From: Oricola cellulosilytica | GTDB lineage: Bacteria > Pseudomonadota > Alphaproteobacteria > Rhizobiales > Rhizobiaceae | Length of the DNA stretch: 64,000 nucleotides | Reading direction: 5' to 3' | Assembly: GCF_019966575.1 (NCBI RefSeq) | Contig: NZ_JAINFK010000001.1 | Span: 372,001-436,000, forward strand | In this document: in pieces, positions 1 through 9,962 of the stretch | Layout: every line of letters begins with the position of its first letter | Position numbering within the stretch: position 1 is the stretch's first letter | Program-made: the position numbers and the translations under genes | The notes under the pieces: model-generated | The model's input: only the letters and a program-made list of their open reading frames with translations | What the model was told of the DNA's origin: nothing | Databases searched by the model: none

Positions 1-490
1 GCATCTCGATGAGGTAGTCAATATAGTCGTCCAGGTCGAAATGACCGTCCGACAGCGGAACACTGCGCGCGTCGATCCAATCGGTGACGTAAACATCCGC
101 TTCAGGCAGGAAGCGCTCTACCGTGCCGCGCAAAAGCGTCGCGTAGTGGCCGGACATCGGCGCGACGAGCAGGACTTTGGGATCTTCGGGGCGCGGTTTC
201 TCGAGATCACGTGCGAAGTGGATCATTTTGCAGAACGGCTTCGACCACACCACCGTTTCGCGCACGTCGACCGTCTTCCCCCCAACCTCAGTCTGGGGAA
301 GATCGAACGCAGGCTTGCCATAACGACGGGTCGTGCGCTCGAAGACCTCGCACCAGGCGGCGACCGTTCGGCCCGCCCTGGTCTGGGAGATCGGGTTTAG
401 GGGGTTGCGGTAGAACAGGCGTGTCGCATCGACTGCTGCCCGCCAAGGCTGCATCAGCGCATGGTTCATTTCGTAGAGATGATAAAACAT
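1..490 (-). CDS. phaZ: Intracellular polyhydroxyalkanoate (PHB) depolymerase, N-terminal part
   Basis: This is the first 163 residues of a gene cut by the window edge. The ATG lies at 488-490 and opens MFYHLYEMNHALMQPW, the usual start of rhizobial intracellular PhaZ proteins. The family blocks NPLNPISQT and FERTTRRYGKP follow at about residues 29-60, and VLLVAPMSGHYATLLR (about residues 107-122) lies in the alpha/beta-hydrolase core. Members mobilise stored polyhydroxybutyrate in the cytoplasm. The catalytic serine and the rest of the fold lie outside the window, so activity cannot be judged. A frameshifted GNAT gene lies upstream on the same strand, about 155 bp away. The reading frame is open to base 1. 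Confidence 0.85.
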   Translation of the reverse strand, partial: MFYHLYEMNHALMQPWRAAVDATRLFYRNPLNPISQTRAGRTVAAWCEVFERTTRRYGKPAFDLPQTEVGGKTVDVRETVVWSKPFCKMIHFARDLEKPRPEDPKVLLVAPMSGHYATLLRGTVERFLPEADVYVTDWIDARSVPLSDGHFDLDDYIDYLIEM

Positions 491-645
491 TCGCTCGCGG
501 TCCCCGTTGGCGTCGCCCGCGAAAAGCCATTCAGAATCAATGGATGACGCGCGCCGACATAGCGGAAAGTACATGGTTCATGGTGCATTGCAAAACGCGC
601 CAGGGGAGAAAACGGTGCATTATTTCCCACTGTTGCAGCTTTGAC

Positions 646-1129
646 TTACAACTTTCGTAGCATAAGCACCCTGTCGGAGATCTGGGCGCCGGGTGGAACC
701 TCCCGTCGAACCTGGTCGGCGATCCCGGCGGGCACATCGTCGAGCGGGTGAATCACGAAGCCACGTCTGGAGTAGAAAAGCGCGTTGAACGGCACGTCGC
801 GGAAGGTCGACAGCCCGACTGTCGTGTGGAACGTCCGGCGGGCCATGTCGATGACCTCCGAAAGCAGGGCCGATCCAACGCCGCCCCCCGGCGTCGGGGT
901 CGACCGACAACTCCTTCAGCCAACAGATGCCCTGCAATTCGCTCGAGACGGCAAAGCCGAGCGGAACGTCCTGCCCGTCCGCGGCGACCAAGGTGGTATT
1001 CGATGTCACGAAATCTCTGAAATCGTCGGATGCCTGCGGTTCCTGCCCGATCACGTCGAATCCGTGCGCCGCAAGCAGGGTCGACGCACGCGCTTCGATA
1101 TCTTGCAAATGCGAGATGTCGCTTTTCAT
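646..1129 (-). pseudogene. GNAT-family N-acetyltransferase, broken by a single-base frameshift
   Basis: The 5' part (ATG at 1129) reads MKSDISHLQDIEARAST through GFAVSSELQGICWLKELSVDPDAGG, a GNAT fold up to its acetyl-CoA loop. The frame is then lost. The remainder (VGSALLSEVIDMARR, FNALFYSRRGFVIHP, and so on to the stop at 646) continues one base out of register. The switch falls at a run of six C (884-889, six G on the coding strand). Removing one base there gives an uninterrupted DPDAGGGVGSALLSE. The acetylation substrate is unknown. DUF1330 ends 41 bp upstream on the same strand, so the two probably share a transcript. It is either a young pseudogene or a homopolymer sequencing error, and the sequence alone cannot tell which. 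Confidence 0.75.
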
Positions 1130-1170
1130 TGCCTCGCGGATCGTGAACCCGGCGGGAGGGTCTGCCGCGG

Positions 1171-1464
1171 TCAGGCTTCGTGCCCTTGGACGACGATGAG
1201 CTCGCCGTCCGCGGCTTCCTGGCGGATGGACCTTGCGGCCGTGTAGGTGTCCGAATTGTAGCAGGCGAGCGCCTGCTCGAAGCTGTCGAACTCGATGACG
1301 ACGTTGCGCGGACGTCCCTCGCCCTCGACCGCCTCGGACTTGCCGCCGCGAACGAGAAACCTTGCGCCGAACTCCCGATAGGCCGGCGTCGCGGTCGCGA
1401 CATAATCCTTGTATCGCTCGGGATCATGCACGGTGATGCGCCCGATCCAGTAACCCTTCGCCAT
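1171..1464 (-). CDS. DUF1330 domain protein
   Basis: A 97-residue protein opening MAKGYWIGRITVHDPERYKDY, with AYREFGARFLVRGG, RPRNVVIEFDSFEQALACYNS and EAADGELIVVQG. This is the complete ferredoxin-like DUF1330 fold with its usual length. DUF1330 proteins are small cytoplasmic dimers of the dimeric alpha/beta-barrel superfamily; no reaction is established for them. It precedes the broken GNAT gene on the minus strand by 41 bp. No cofactor or catalytic motif can be named. The family call is secure and the function unknown. Confidence 0.85.
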   Translation of the reverse strand: MAKGYWIGRITVHDPERYKDYVATATPAYREFGARFLVRGGKSEAVEGEGRPRNVVIEFDSFEQALACYNSDTYTAARSIRQEAADGELIVVQGHEA

Positions 1465-1501
1465 GAGTCGCTCCCAGTTTCAAATCCGGACATCTAGGCA
1501 C

Positions 1502-1532
1502 AAAAAAGGGTGCGGACAAGCCGCACCCTTTT
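1502..1532 (-). terminator. Rho-independent terminator after the small secreted protein gene
   Basis: On the minus strand a ten-base stem, AAGGGTGCGG pairing with CCGCACCCTT around a five-base loop, is followed by a run of T (1502-1507 on the plus strand is AAAAAA). It lies directly after the stop codon of the gene at 1555-1860 and before the DUF1330 gene, so it separates the two transcripts. Confidence 0.85.
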
Positions 1533-1554
1533 CCTTGAAACCAAAAGCCACGCC

Positions 1555-1860
1555 TTACTGGTCGATAACGCCGAGGCAGCGGTTCTTGACGCGCAGGCTG
1601 GTGACCGTGTCGCTGGTCGCATAGTCCTCGCAGATGCGCTTCACCTCGGCCCTCTGCTCCTCGCTGGCGGCCGAATAACGCATGCTGAAGTCGTCGAACA
1701 TGCGCATGTTGCCGTCATCGTCAGCAAAGATGCTGCCAACTTCCGAGTCCATGTCAGTGGGCATCGGGAAGGGCTCGGGGTTCAGGGCCGATGTCTGCGC
1801 GAAAGCGGCACCCGTCATAAAGATGGCGGCAGCAGCGGCGGTCGTAAGCTTGGTCAACAT
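1555..1860 (-). CDS. Small exported protein of unknown function
   Basis: A 101-residue protein with a clear signal peptide (MLTKLTTAAAAAIFMTGAA, cleavage probably after AFA near residue 21). The mature part is acidic and short, with MPTDMDSEVGSIFADDDGN, then EEQRAEVKRICEDYATS, and a second cysteine in KNRCLGVIDQ. The two cysteines could form a periplasmic disulfide. I do not recognise a named family. It is a single-gene unit: its own terminator follows at 1502-1532, and pyrF, further upstream on the same strand, ends about 100 bp away. An AG-rich stretch just before the ATG can act as ribosome binding site. Confidence 0.7.
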   Translation of the reverse strand: MLTKLTTAAAAAIFMTGAAFAQTSALNPEPFPMPTDMDSEVGSIFADDDGNMRMFDDFSMRYSAASEEQRAEVKRICEDYATSDTVTSLRVKNRCLGVIDQ

Positions 1861-1958
1861 AAAGTATTTCTCCCTTTTTCTTGTCTTACTTTTGAAAAAC
1901 TTCTTGTTTTTCAGTGACGATACGGGGAGATAATGGACAGTCCGGAGAATAGTTCCTG

Positions 1959-2666
1959 TTATTCGGAAAAGGCGGATGACATTTCCGTGAGAATCCCGAT
2001 CACGGCAGATTTGCGGTCGCCAGCCCCGACGATCGGGCGGCCGACGACAAGATGGCTGGCTCCCGATGCGACGGCCTCACCCGGAGTTACGATGCGCTTC
2101 TGGTCGCCGGCAGCCGCACCCGACGGTCTTATCCCGGGCGTGACGACGGCCATGTCGTGCCCCACGATTTCCCGCACGCCCTCAGCCTCGGCAGCAGAAC
2201 ACACGATGCCGCCCATGCCCGCCAACTGCGCTGCGCGGGCCCGCTTCATGACCAGCATGGCGGCTGTGTCGTGGTATCCGGCGTCCGACAGGTCGTGGTC
2301 GTCCATCGACGTCAGCACGGTGACGCCCAGCAGGCAAAGCTCCGTGCCTCGGGCGGCCTCGACGGCTACCGTCATGGTCTTGGGATAGGCATGAACCGTG
2401 AGCATGGAGACGCCGGTCCTGGCCACCGCCTCCACCCCCTTGGCGACCGTGTTGTCAATGTCCAGCAGCTTCATGTCGAGAAAAACGCGCTTGCCGGCAG
2501 CAGTCAGTTCGCGGGCAAGATCGAGGCCCCCGGCAAAGGCGAGATGGTAGCCGATCTTGTAGAACAATCCGGTATCACCAAGATCATCGACAACCGCCGC
2601 GGCCTCGGCCACAGTGGGAACGTCGAGGGCAATAATCAGGCGCTCCCGCGCGGCGTCGAGGGTCAT
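1959..2666 (-). CDS. pyrF: Orotidine 5'-phosphate decarboxylase
   Basis: A 235-residue TIM-barrel enzyme that decarboxylates OMP to UMP, the last step of de novo pyrimidine synthesis. The N-terminus [14 protein letters not shown] carries the first substrate Asp, and [14 protein letters not shown] carries the D-x-K-x-x-D catalytic array (Asp-Met-Lys-Leu-Leu-Asp). [10 protein letters not shown] and [13 protein letters not shown] are the phosphate-binding loops. I chose the ATG at 2666 because GGAGG lies six bases upstream; an in-frame GTG at 2702 would add 12 residues. It lies downstream of the dnaK-dnaJ-pmtA-FMN reductase run on the same strand, an order familiar from rhizobia. Confidence 0.95.
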   Translation of the reverse strand: MTLDAARERLIIALDVPTVAEAAAVVDDLGDTGLFYKIGYHLAFAGGLDLARELTAAGKRVFLDMKLLDIDNTVAKGVEAVARTGVSMLTVHAYPKTMTVAVEAARGTELCLLGVTVLTSMDDHDLSDAGYHDTAAMLVMKRARAAQLAGMGGIVCSAAEAEGVREIVGHDMAVVTPGIRPSGAAAGDQKRIVTPGEAVASGASHLVVGRPIVGAGDRKSAVIGILTEMSSAFSE

Positions 2667-2780
2667 GGAAGCCTCCGTCAAGCTCACAGGACGAGATGCC
2701 ACGACCGGACAAGCCTCGCAAGGGCTTCAAGGGTACGGCTGATACTCCGCCGCCCGCGAACCACTGCAAGCACGATTTAC

Positions 2781-3362
2781 TCAGCGCGCACGACGCGAGA
2801 TCGAGTGGTCGAGGAGGGCCCGGCAAGCGCTCTTCAACTTCGATGCCAGACGCTCGTCGGCCAGCATGCCGTCCTCGCCGAACGCCTTCGACGCCCGGCT
2901 CACCGAACATTGCTCGGTGACGATCTGCGCGCCGACATTCATCAAAACGGAGCGGAGATGATAAAGACCGCGGATACCCCCGAGCGCGCCGTCGGATGCA
3001 GCGCCGAGGGCGATGGTGAGGCCCGCGTAGGGCTTCACCGGGCCACTGCCGTCGGACTTTACGAGGCTGACCCAGTCGATGGTGTTCTTCAGCAAGGGCG
3101 GGATCGAGGAGTTGTATTCCGGGCTGGCAATGAAAGCGGCGTCATGGGAGGCAAAAAAACGCGCCAGCCTGACCGCGTTTTCGGGGACGCCCTTTTCCTT
3201 TTTGAGGTCCTCGTCGACCAGTGGCAGCGGATAGTCCGCCAGCGAGATCATCGTCACGTCCGCCTCCATCTGGACGAGCGTCTTCATCGCGGCTTCCGCC
3301 AGTTGCCTGTTAAAAGAACCCGAACGCGTTGAACCTGCGAAAACCAGAACCTTTCGAAACAT
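2781..3362 (-). CDS. NADPH-dependent FMN reductase family protein
   Basis: A 193-residue flavodoxin-like protein. VLVFAGSTRSGSFNRQLAEA is the FMN phosphate loop (G-S-T-R-x-x-S-x-N), and ASPEYNSSIPPLLKNTIDW is the second family signature (S-P-E-Y-N). LGAASDGALGGIRG is the third flavin-contact loop. Members reduce flavins, quinones, azo compounds or metal ions with NAD(P)H in the cytoplasm; the substrate here cannot be read. GAGGATTTC lies just before the ATG and supports the start. It sits between the PmtA-like gene and pyrF in a same-strand run and may be cotranscribed with them. Confidence 0.85.
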   Translation of the reverse strand: MFRKVLVFAGSTRSGSFNRQLAEAAMKTLVQMEADVTMISLADYPLPLVDEDLKKEKGVPENAVRLARFFASHDAAFIASPEYNSSIPPLLKNTIDWVSLVKSDGSGPVKPYAGLTIALGAASDGALGGIRGLYHLRSVLMNVGAQIVTEQCSVSRASKAFGEDGMLADERLASKLKSACRALLDHSISRRAR

Positions 3363-3395
3363 GAAATCCTCAATCGATACCGCGATGGGGTCGCG

Positions 3396-4031
3396 TCATT
3401 CTTCGCGCGCGTAGATCCAGACCCTTGCCGGCGGAACGTTCCTGAGCACCCACGGGGTGCGGGTCATGCGAACATCTTGCGAAGAAGGCGTGACCGGGGC
3501 GGCCACGCCGTAGGAGAACTGGACAAACGGCCTCCCCGGGGCAAGCAGATCGAGCGCCTCATTCAGCAGTGCCTGGCGCTTGCTCTTGGGGAAGTTGAGG
3601 AGGGGAAGACCGGAGATCACGGCGTCGAACGCACGGGGCCGGGACGCCGTCAGCGTCTGGTGCAGCGCAAAAGCATCGCCCTGAACCACGTGAAGCCGGG
3701 GATAGGCCTCGCGGAGCTGGCGGCAGAACCGGCGCGAATATTCGACGGTATAGAGACGGTCCTGAGGAAGGCCCGTGGCCAGAAGCGCCCTGGTGATCGC
3801 GCCGGTCCCCGGTCCCAGTTCCAAGACTGGAAGGCCCGACCCGACGTTGACGAAAGACGCCATCAAGGCGGCGGTTTCCGACGAGGTGGGAGCAACGGCG
3901 CCGACAGTGCGCGGCGCCATCAGGACCGAACCGAAGAAGCGAACCTGATCGGCAAAACGTTCCCTGATTACCGCTCGCTTCGTAAGCTTGCAGATTGGCT
4001 GGTTCAGGAACGGCAGGTCCTCATTCGCCAA
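3396..4031 (-). CDS. pmtA: PmtA-like phospholipid N-methyltransferase
   Basis: A 211-residue SAM-dependent methyltransferase. The block [21 protein letters not shown] precedes motif [17 protein letters not shown] (about residues 69-84), an arrangement typical of Rhodobacter/Sinorhizobium-type PmtA, which methylates phosphatidylethanolamine to phosphatidylcholine at the inner membrane. Motif II-like [12 protein letters not shown] follows. The start appears to be TTG at 4031: an in-frame stop lies just upstream, no ATG precedes the conserved region, and AAGGA sits about 12 bases before. This overlaps the dnaJ 3' end by 11 bases, suggesting translational coupling. The same dnaJ-pmtA linkage is known in rhizobia. 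Substrate is inferred from family and position. Confidence 0.8.
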   Translation of the reverse strand: MANEDLPFLNQPICKLTKRAVIRERFADQVRFFGSVLMAPRTVGAVAPTSSETAALMASFVNVGSGLPVLELGPGTGAITRALLATGLPQDRLYTVEYSRRFCRQLREAYPRLHVVQGDAFALHQTLTASRPRAFDAVISGLPLLNFPKSKRQALLNEALDLLAPGRPFVQFSYGVAAPVTPSSQDVRMTRTPWVLRNVPPARVWIYAREE

Positions 4032-5151
4032 TGTCGAAGAATTCCTTCATCCGGGAGAAAAAACCACTCGATTGCGGACTGTTCTCCCGCGCCGAAATCT
4101 CATCGAACTCCTCCAGCAATTCGCGCTGGCGCTTCGACAAATTCTGCGGCGTCTCGACATTGATCTGAATGTAAAGATCGCCCATATGCGCCTGCCGCAA
4201 GACCGGCATCCCCTTCCCCTTAAGGCGGAACTGCCTACCGGGCTGTGTGCCCTCCGGCACCTTAACACGCGTGAACGCGCCGTCCATGGTCGCGACCTCA
4301 AACTGACCGCCGAGCGCAGCCTTGGTCATCGAAATCGGAACCTTGCAATAGAGATCCGCTCCGTCGCGCTGGAAAAACTCGTGCGGCTTTACCGATATGA
4401 AGATGTAGAGATCGCCTGCCGGGCCGCTGCGGAAGCCCGCCTCGCCCTCACCAGCCAGACGGATGCGGGTGCCGTCCTCAATGCCGGCCGGAATATTGAC
4501 CGAAAGCGACCGCTCCTGCGTGACGCGGCCCTGGCCCGAGCAATGGGTGCACGGATCGTTGATGGTCTGACCGCGGCCGTCGCAGGTCGGGCAACTGCGC
4601 TCGATGGAGAAAAATCCCGAGGCCGCCCGCACCCTGCCCGAACCGCCGCATGTGGTGCAGGTCACAGGCTGCGAGCCCGGCTTGGCGCCGCTGCCCGAAC
4701 AGACCTCGCAGACCATCGACGAAGGTACCCGGATTTGCGCGGTCTTGCCGTGGTAGGCGTCCTCGAGCGAAATTTCCATGTTGTAGCGGAGATCGGCGCC
4801 GCGCTCGCGGCCCCCGCTGCGGCGCCCGCGCGCGCCGCCCATCATCTCGCCGAAGATGTCCTCGAAAATATCGGAAAATCCACCAGCGCCGCCGAAGCCC
4901 CCGGCGCCGCCGCCCATTCCGCCATTCTCGAACGCGGCATGACCGAAACGGTCATAGGCCGCTCGTTTCTGCGGATCCTTGAGTGTCTCGTAGGCTTCGT
5001 TGACTTCCTTGAACCTTGCCTCGGCTTCGGTATCGCCGGGGTTGCGATCCGGATGGAATTGCATCGCGAGCTTGCGGTAAGCGCCCTTGAGCGCCTTCTC
5101 GTCGGCTTCGCGCGAAACTCCGAGCGTATCGTAAAAATCGGCCTTGGCCAT
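4021..5151 (-). CDS. dnaJ: Chaperone DnaJ (Hsp40)
   Basis: A 376-residue full-length type I Hsp40. The J domain has the HPD tripeptide in [11 protein letters not shown] (near residue 33), a Gly/Phe-rich linker follows (about residues 75-115), and the zinc centre has four CxxCxGxG repeats: [32 protein letters not shown]. It stimulates DnaK ATP hydrolysis and delivers unfolded clients. It follows dnaK by 73 bp; a strong hairpin lies in that gap. The 3' end overlaps the PmtA-like gene. Expression is probably driven by the RpoH-type promoter before dnaK. Confidence 0.97.
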   Translation of the reverse strand: MAKADFYDTLGVSREADEKALKGAYRKLAMQFHPDRNPGDTEAEARFKEVNEAYETLKDPQKRAAYDRFGHAAFENGGMGGGAGGFGGAGGFSDIFEDIFGEMMGGARGRRSGGRERGADLRYNMEISLEDAYHGKTAQIRVPSSMVCEVCSGSGAKPGSQPVTCTTCGGSGRVRAASGFFSIERSCPTCDGRGQTINDPCTHCSGQGRVTQERSLSVNIPAGIEDGTRIRLAGEGEAGFRSGPAGDLYIFISVKPHEFFQRDGADLYCKVPISMTKAALGGQFEVATMDGAFTRVKVPEGTQPGRQFRLKGKGMPVLRQAHMGDLYIQINVETPQNLSKRQRELLEEFDEISARENSPQSSGFFSRMKEFFDIGE

Positions 5152-5180
5152 TGTCTGCCGCTATCCCCTCAACAGATGAA

Positions 5181-5205
5181 CCCTCCCGCCTGATGGGCGG
5201 GAGGG
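5181..5205 (-). other. Intercistronic hairpin between dnaK and dnaJ
   Basis: A perfect ten-base inverted repeat, CCCTCCCGCC and GGCGGGAGGG, with a five-base loop. No T run follows on the minus strand, so it is not a canonical terminator. Such hairpins between dnaK and dnaJ commonly stabilise the upstream message or reduce readthrough, which would lower DnaJ relative to DnaK. That role is an inference. Confidence 0.6.
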
Positions 5206-5224
5206 GCTGACTGTATCCGCCGGA

Positions 5225-7156
<1,932 letters not shown>

Positions 7157-7265
7157 TTCTTCTCTCTCCTAAGCAGACCGCCCGGACCCATTCCGGCATT
7201 CCATCAAGCGGTCCCTGTTTCCGGATTTTTGATGCGCCGCCGCGAAGGCCGCGACAACGTTGCGG

Positions 7266-7297
7266 CGTATATAAGAAGGGCCTTTTCATGCTGCAAG
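7266..7297 (-). promoter_or_regulatory. RpoH (sigma-32) type promoter of dnaK
   Basis: Reading the minus strand, CTTG (7294-7297) is followed after exactly 18 bases by CTTATATACG (7266-7275). This fits the published alphaproteobacterial RpoH consensus CTTG-N17/18-CYTATNTNNG at every defined position. It lies about 110 bp before the dnaK ATG, leaving a leader of roughly 100 bases. Confidence 0.85.
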
Positions 7298-7365
7298 ACT
7301 GAATGCAGGCGGAAAAATCGCCCCTACCGCGGAAAAACTCCACGGTTTGGCCGCGTGCGGCGGGA

Positions 7366-8049
7366 TCACAACGCTGGCGAGAATACACCCTTCTCGGTCA
7401 CGATCAGGTCCATCGCGATGTCATGGGGTTGTGGAAAGATTGTCCGAATGCGCGCGCATTCGTAGCCGACGCCGATCGCACGCGGCCTGGGTGAAAGGGC
7501 GGCAAGCGTGCGATCGAAGAACCCGCCGCCATAGCCGAGCCGATAAGCGGACCCATCGAAACCCACCACCGGCGGGAGCACGACATCGGGAACTATGTCG
7601 CGGCCGGATTCCGGAACAGGGATGTTCCAGACACCCTTTTGAAGCGGATCGCCCGGCTTCCAGGCGCGGAAAACCAGTGGGCGGCCCCGCTCGATGACGA
7701 CAGGCAAGGCGCATATTCCGCCGTTCTCAAGGACCGGCTCCATCAACACGCGCAAATCCGGTTCGCCGCGAAACGGCCAGCAGAAGCCGACGGTCCTGCC
7801 GGCCGCGGGCATGACGAGCGGTGCTAGGCGGGACACAATCTCCGCACTCCACGCCCGGCGCTCCGCGGCGCCGAAATCCAGGCGTTTCGCGATAAGGCGC
7901 TCGCGTTCGGCCTTGCGCCAGCGCAGAACCTCGAGGCGCTGCCGCGGATCGATCTGCACAAACGCGCCATCCGCATCAATCCCGAGTTCGTGCGCGAAAC
8001 AGGGCGCCGATCCGCCAGTGTTTCCGTCGTCTTGAGCGCTCTTCTTCAT
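7366..8049 (-). CDS. 5-formyltetrahydrofolate cyclo-ligase
   Basis: A 227-residue ATP-dependent enzyme that converts 5-formyl-THF to 5,10-methenyl-THF in the cytoplasm. The family signature RLGYGGGFFDRTLA is present near residues 168-181, and the N-terminal basic ATP-binding region LRWRKAERERLIAKRL is intact. About 40 residues precede the usual family start (QIDPRQRLEVLRWRKAE), so a shorter start is possible. The ATG at 8049 was kept because no better Shine-Dalgarno signal was seen downstream. It ends about 70 bp before the dnaK promoter and is divergent from the TPR-sulfotransferase pair. Confidence 0.85.
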   Translation of the reverse strand: MKKSAQDDGNTGGSAPCFAHELGIDADGAFVQIDPRQRLEVLRWRKAERERLIAKRLDFGAAERRAWSAEIVSRLAPLVMPAAGRTVGFCWPFRGEPDLRVLMEPVLENGGICALPVVIERGRPLVFRAWKPGDPLQKGVWNIPVPESGRDIVPDVVLPPVVGFDGSAYRLGYGGGFFDRTLAALSPRPRAIGVGYECARIRTIFPQPHDIAMDLIVTEKGVFSPAL

Positions 8050-8227
8050 GGCTTCAGAGGGTGTGGCTCGATGCGATGCTCTCGCCTGCCATCTTACGGG
8101 TCAAATTCGAGGCCGGGACGACGACCGGCCGTGTCGCATCCAAAGCGGACAGATCCGGACGAGTCACACGGCAGGGGCAAGCCTGAATTGGTATTCAGAC
8201 GTTATTTCAACGATTCGCGACGGTCCG

Positions 8228-9826
8228 ATGTCCTCCAAAACGCTCTCTGTCGACAAGGCATTCCGCCAAGCAAAAACCCTGATGCGCAAGGGGGAGGTTG
8301 AAGGGGCACGCAGCTTGTATCAGGAGATCCTCGAGCGCTATCCGCAGAATGCGCGAGCACAGGAAGCGCTCGACGCACTCGAACAGCCGCAAGTCAGGAT
8401 GCGCGGCGGTTTCACGGTCGAAAAAGCGAAAGACGCCCTCGCCTTGCTCGATCAGGGCAAGTTCGAGGAGGCCTTGATTCACGCCCGGGCTCTGATGGAG
8501 GCCTTTCCGCAGGTCCCCTTCGTCCATAACCTGACAGGCATCCTGCTGGAAAAACAGGGCGACAGCGACGGGGCCGTCGACAGCTACCGAAAGGCGATCG
8601 AGATCAACCCGCATTTCGGGGAAGCTTACATCAATCTTGGCGAGGCGCTGAATCAACGCGGGCAAGCGGATCTTGCGCTGCCGCTGCTGAAAGAAGCGGT
8701 ACCGTTGATGGACGATCCCACGATGGCCTGGAACAATATGGGCAATTCGCTTCTTCATCTCGGACGGCTTTCGGAGGCCGCCGAGGCTTACGAAAAAGCG
8801 GTCGCGCTGAGACCGCGCTTCGCGGCAGCCTACCGAAACCTGTCGATGGTGAAAAAGTTTGTGCCCAATGATCCGATAATCGCAACGATCGGAGCAATGC
8901 TGCAGGAGAAGATGCCACCGGAAGATCACGCGCATCTGGCCTTCGCGCTGGCGAAGGCCTGCGAAGACATAGGCGAGAACAACCATGCCTTCGACCTGCT
9001 CGCTCACGGAAACCGGCTGATGAAACAGATCACCGGCTATACCACGGAGAAGGACAGCAAGGTCTTCGCCAAGATCAAGCAATTCTTCGCCGAGCCACCG
9101 CCGCCGCTGCCCGTTCAGGAGGACGGCGGGCCGCGGCCGATCTTCGTTCTCGGCATGGCCCGTTCCGGCACGTCGCTGGTCGAGCAAATCCTGGCGAGCC
9201 ATTCGCATGTGTTCGGCGGCGGCGAATTGCCGGCGCTCGGCAAGGCGGTTCTGCCGGTGATGAACGCCGAGCAGAAAGATTTCGACCGCGCGGCGCTGGA
9301 AAAGATCCGATCGAGCTATCTCGGCGCACTGAAGAACCTTGGACAGTCCAGTCCGGTAATCGTAGACAAGCGGCCGCTCAATTTCCGCTGGATCGGCTAC
9401 ATCATGGCGGCCCTCCCGGAGGCAACGGTCATTCACACCCGGCGCAACCCGATGGCCACGGGCTGGTCGATCTACAAACAGTTCTTCCCCGCGCCGGGCA
9501 TGAGCTTTTGCTGGGATCTGGCCGACATCGCCGCGTATACGGAGCTTTACGAAGACCTGATGGCGTTCTGGCACGAGAAATATCCAGGCCGGATCCATGA
9601 TCTGCAATACGAAGCGCTGACGGAAAACCAGGAAGACGAGACGCGCAAGCTGATCGCGCATTGCGGGCTTGCGTGGGAAGACGGATGCTTGGAATTCCAT
9701 CGCACGCGCCGCGCCGTCGCGACAGCCAGCGCCGCCCAGGTGCGCAAGAAGATGTACACGGGAAGCTCCGAAGCGTGGCGCAAATACGAGGACCGGCTCG
9801 GCCCGCTGCTCAGCCTGGCGGGATGA
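8228..9826 (+). CDS. TPR-repeat sulfotransferase (paralogue 1)
   Basis: A 532-residue protein. The first half (about residues 1-220) is tetratricopeptide repeats, for example AYINLGEALNQRGQADLALP and WNNMGNSLLHLGRLSEAAEA. The second half is a sulfotransferase fold: the 5'-PSB loop GMARSGTSLVEQILASH near residue 310 and the 3'-PB region HTRRNPMATGWSIYKQFF near residue 405, which bind PAPS. The acceptor is not readable; it could be a polysaccharide, peptide or lipid. There is no signal peptide. The ATG at 8228 was chosen because the repeat region starts there; an in-frame start at 8048 would add 60 low-complexity residues. It has a tandem paralogue downstream. Confidence 0.85.
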   Translation: MSSKTLSVDKAFRQAKTLMRKGEVEGARSLYQEILERYPQNARAQEALDALEQPQVRMRGGFTVEKAKDALALLDQGKFEEALIHARALMEAFPQVPFVHNLTGILLEKQGDSDGAVDSYRKAIEINPHFGEAYINLGEALNQRGQADLALPLLKEAVPLMDDPTMAWNNMGNSLLHLGRLSEAAEAYEKAVALRPRFAAAYRNLSMVKKFVPNDPIIATIGAMLQEKMPPEDHAHLAFALAKACEDIGENNHAFDLLAHGNRLMKQITGYTTEKDSKVFAKIKQFFAEPPPPLPVQEDGGPRPIFVLGMARSGTSLVEQILASHSHVFGGGELPALGKAVLPVMNAEQKDFDRAALEKIRSSYLGALKNLGQSSPVIVDKRPLNFRWIGYIMAALPEATVIHTRRNPMATGWSIYKQFFPAPGMSFCWDLADIAAYTELYEDLMAFWHEKYPGRIHDLQYEALTENQEDETRKLIAHCGLAWEDGCLEFHRTRRAVATASAAQVRKKMYTGSSEAWRKYEDRLGPLLSLAG

Positions 9827-9962
9827 CGGCGCCCGGCACTCGGTTTCGATCAATCACGGCGGGCGCGATCGCGGTTTTTCTTCCATTCAGCGGGAAGCTC
9901 CGGTAATTCGCCGTGGCGTGGCCGGCCAGCATCTCGAGCGGCCATTACACCGAGGTACCTGC

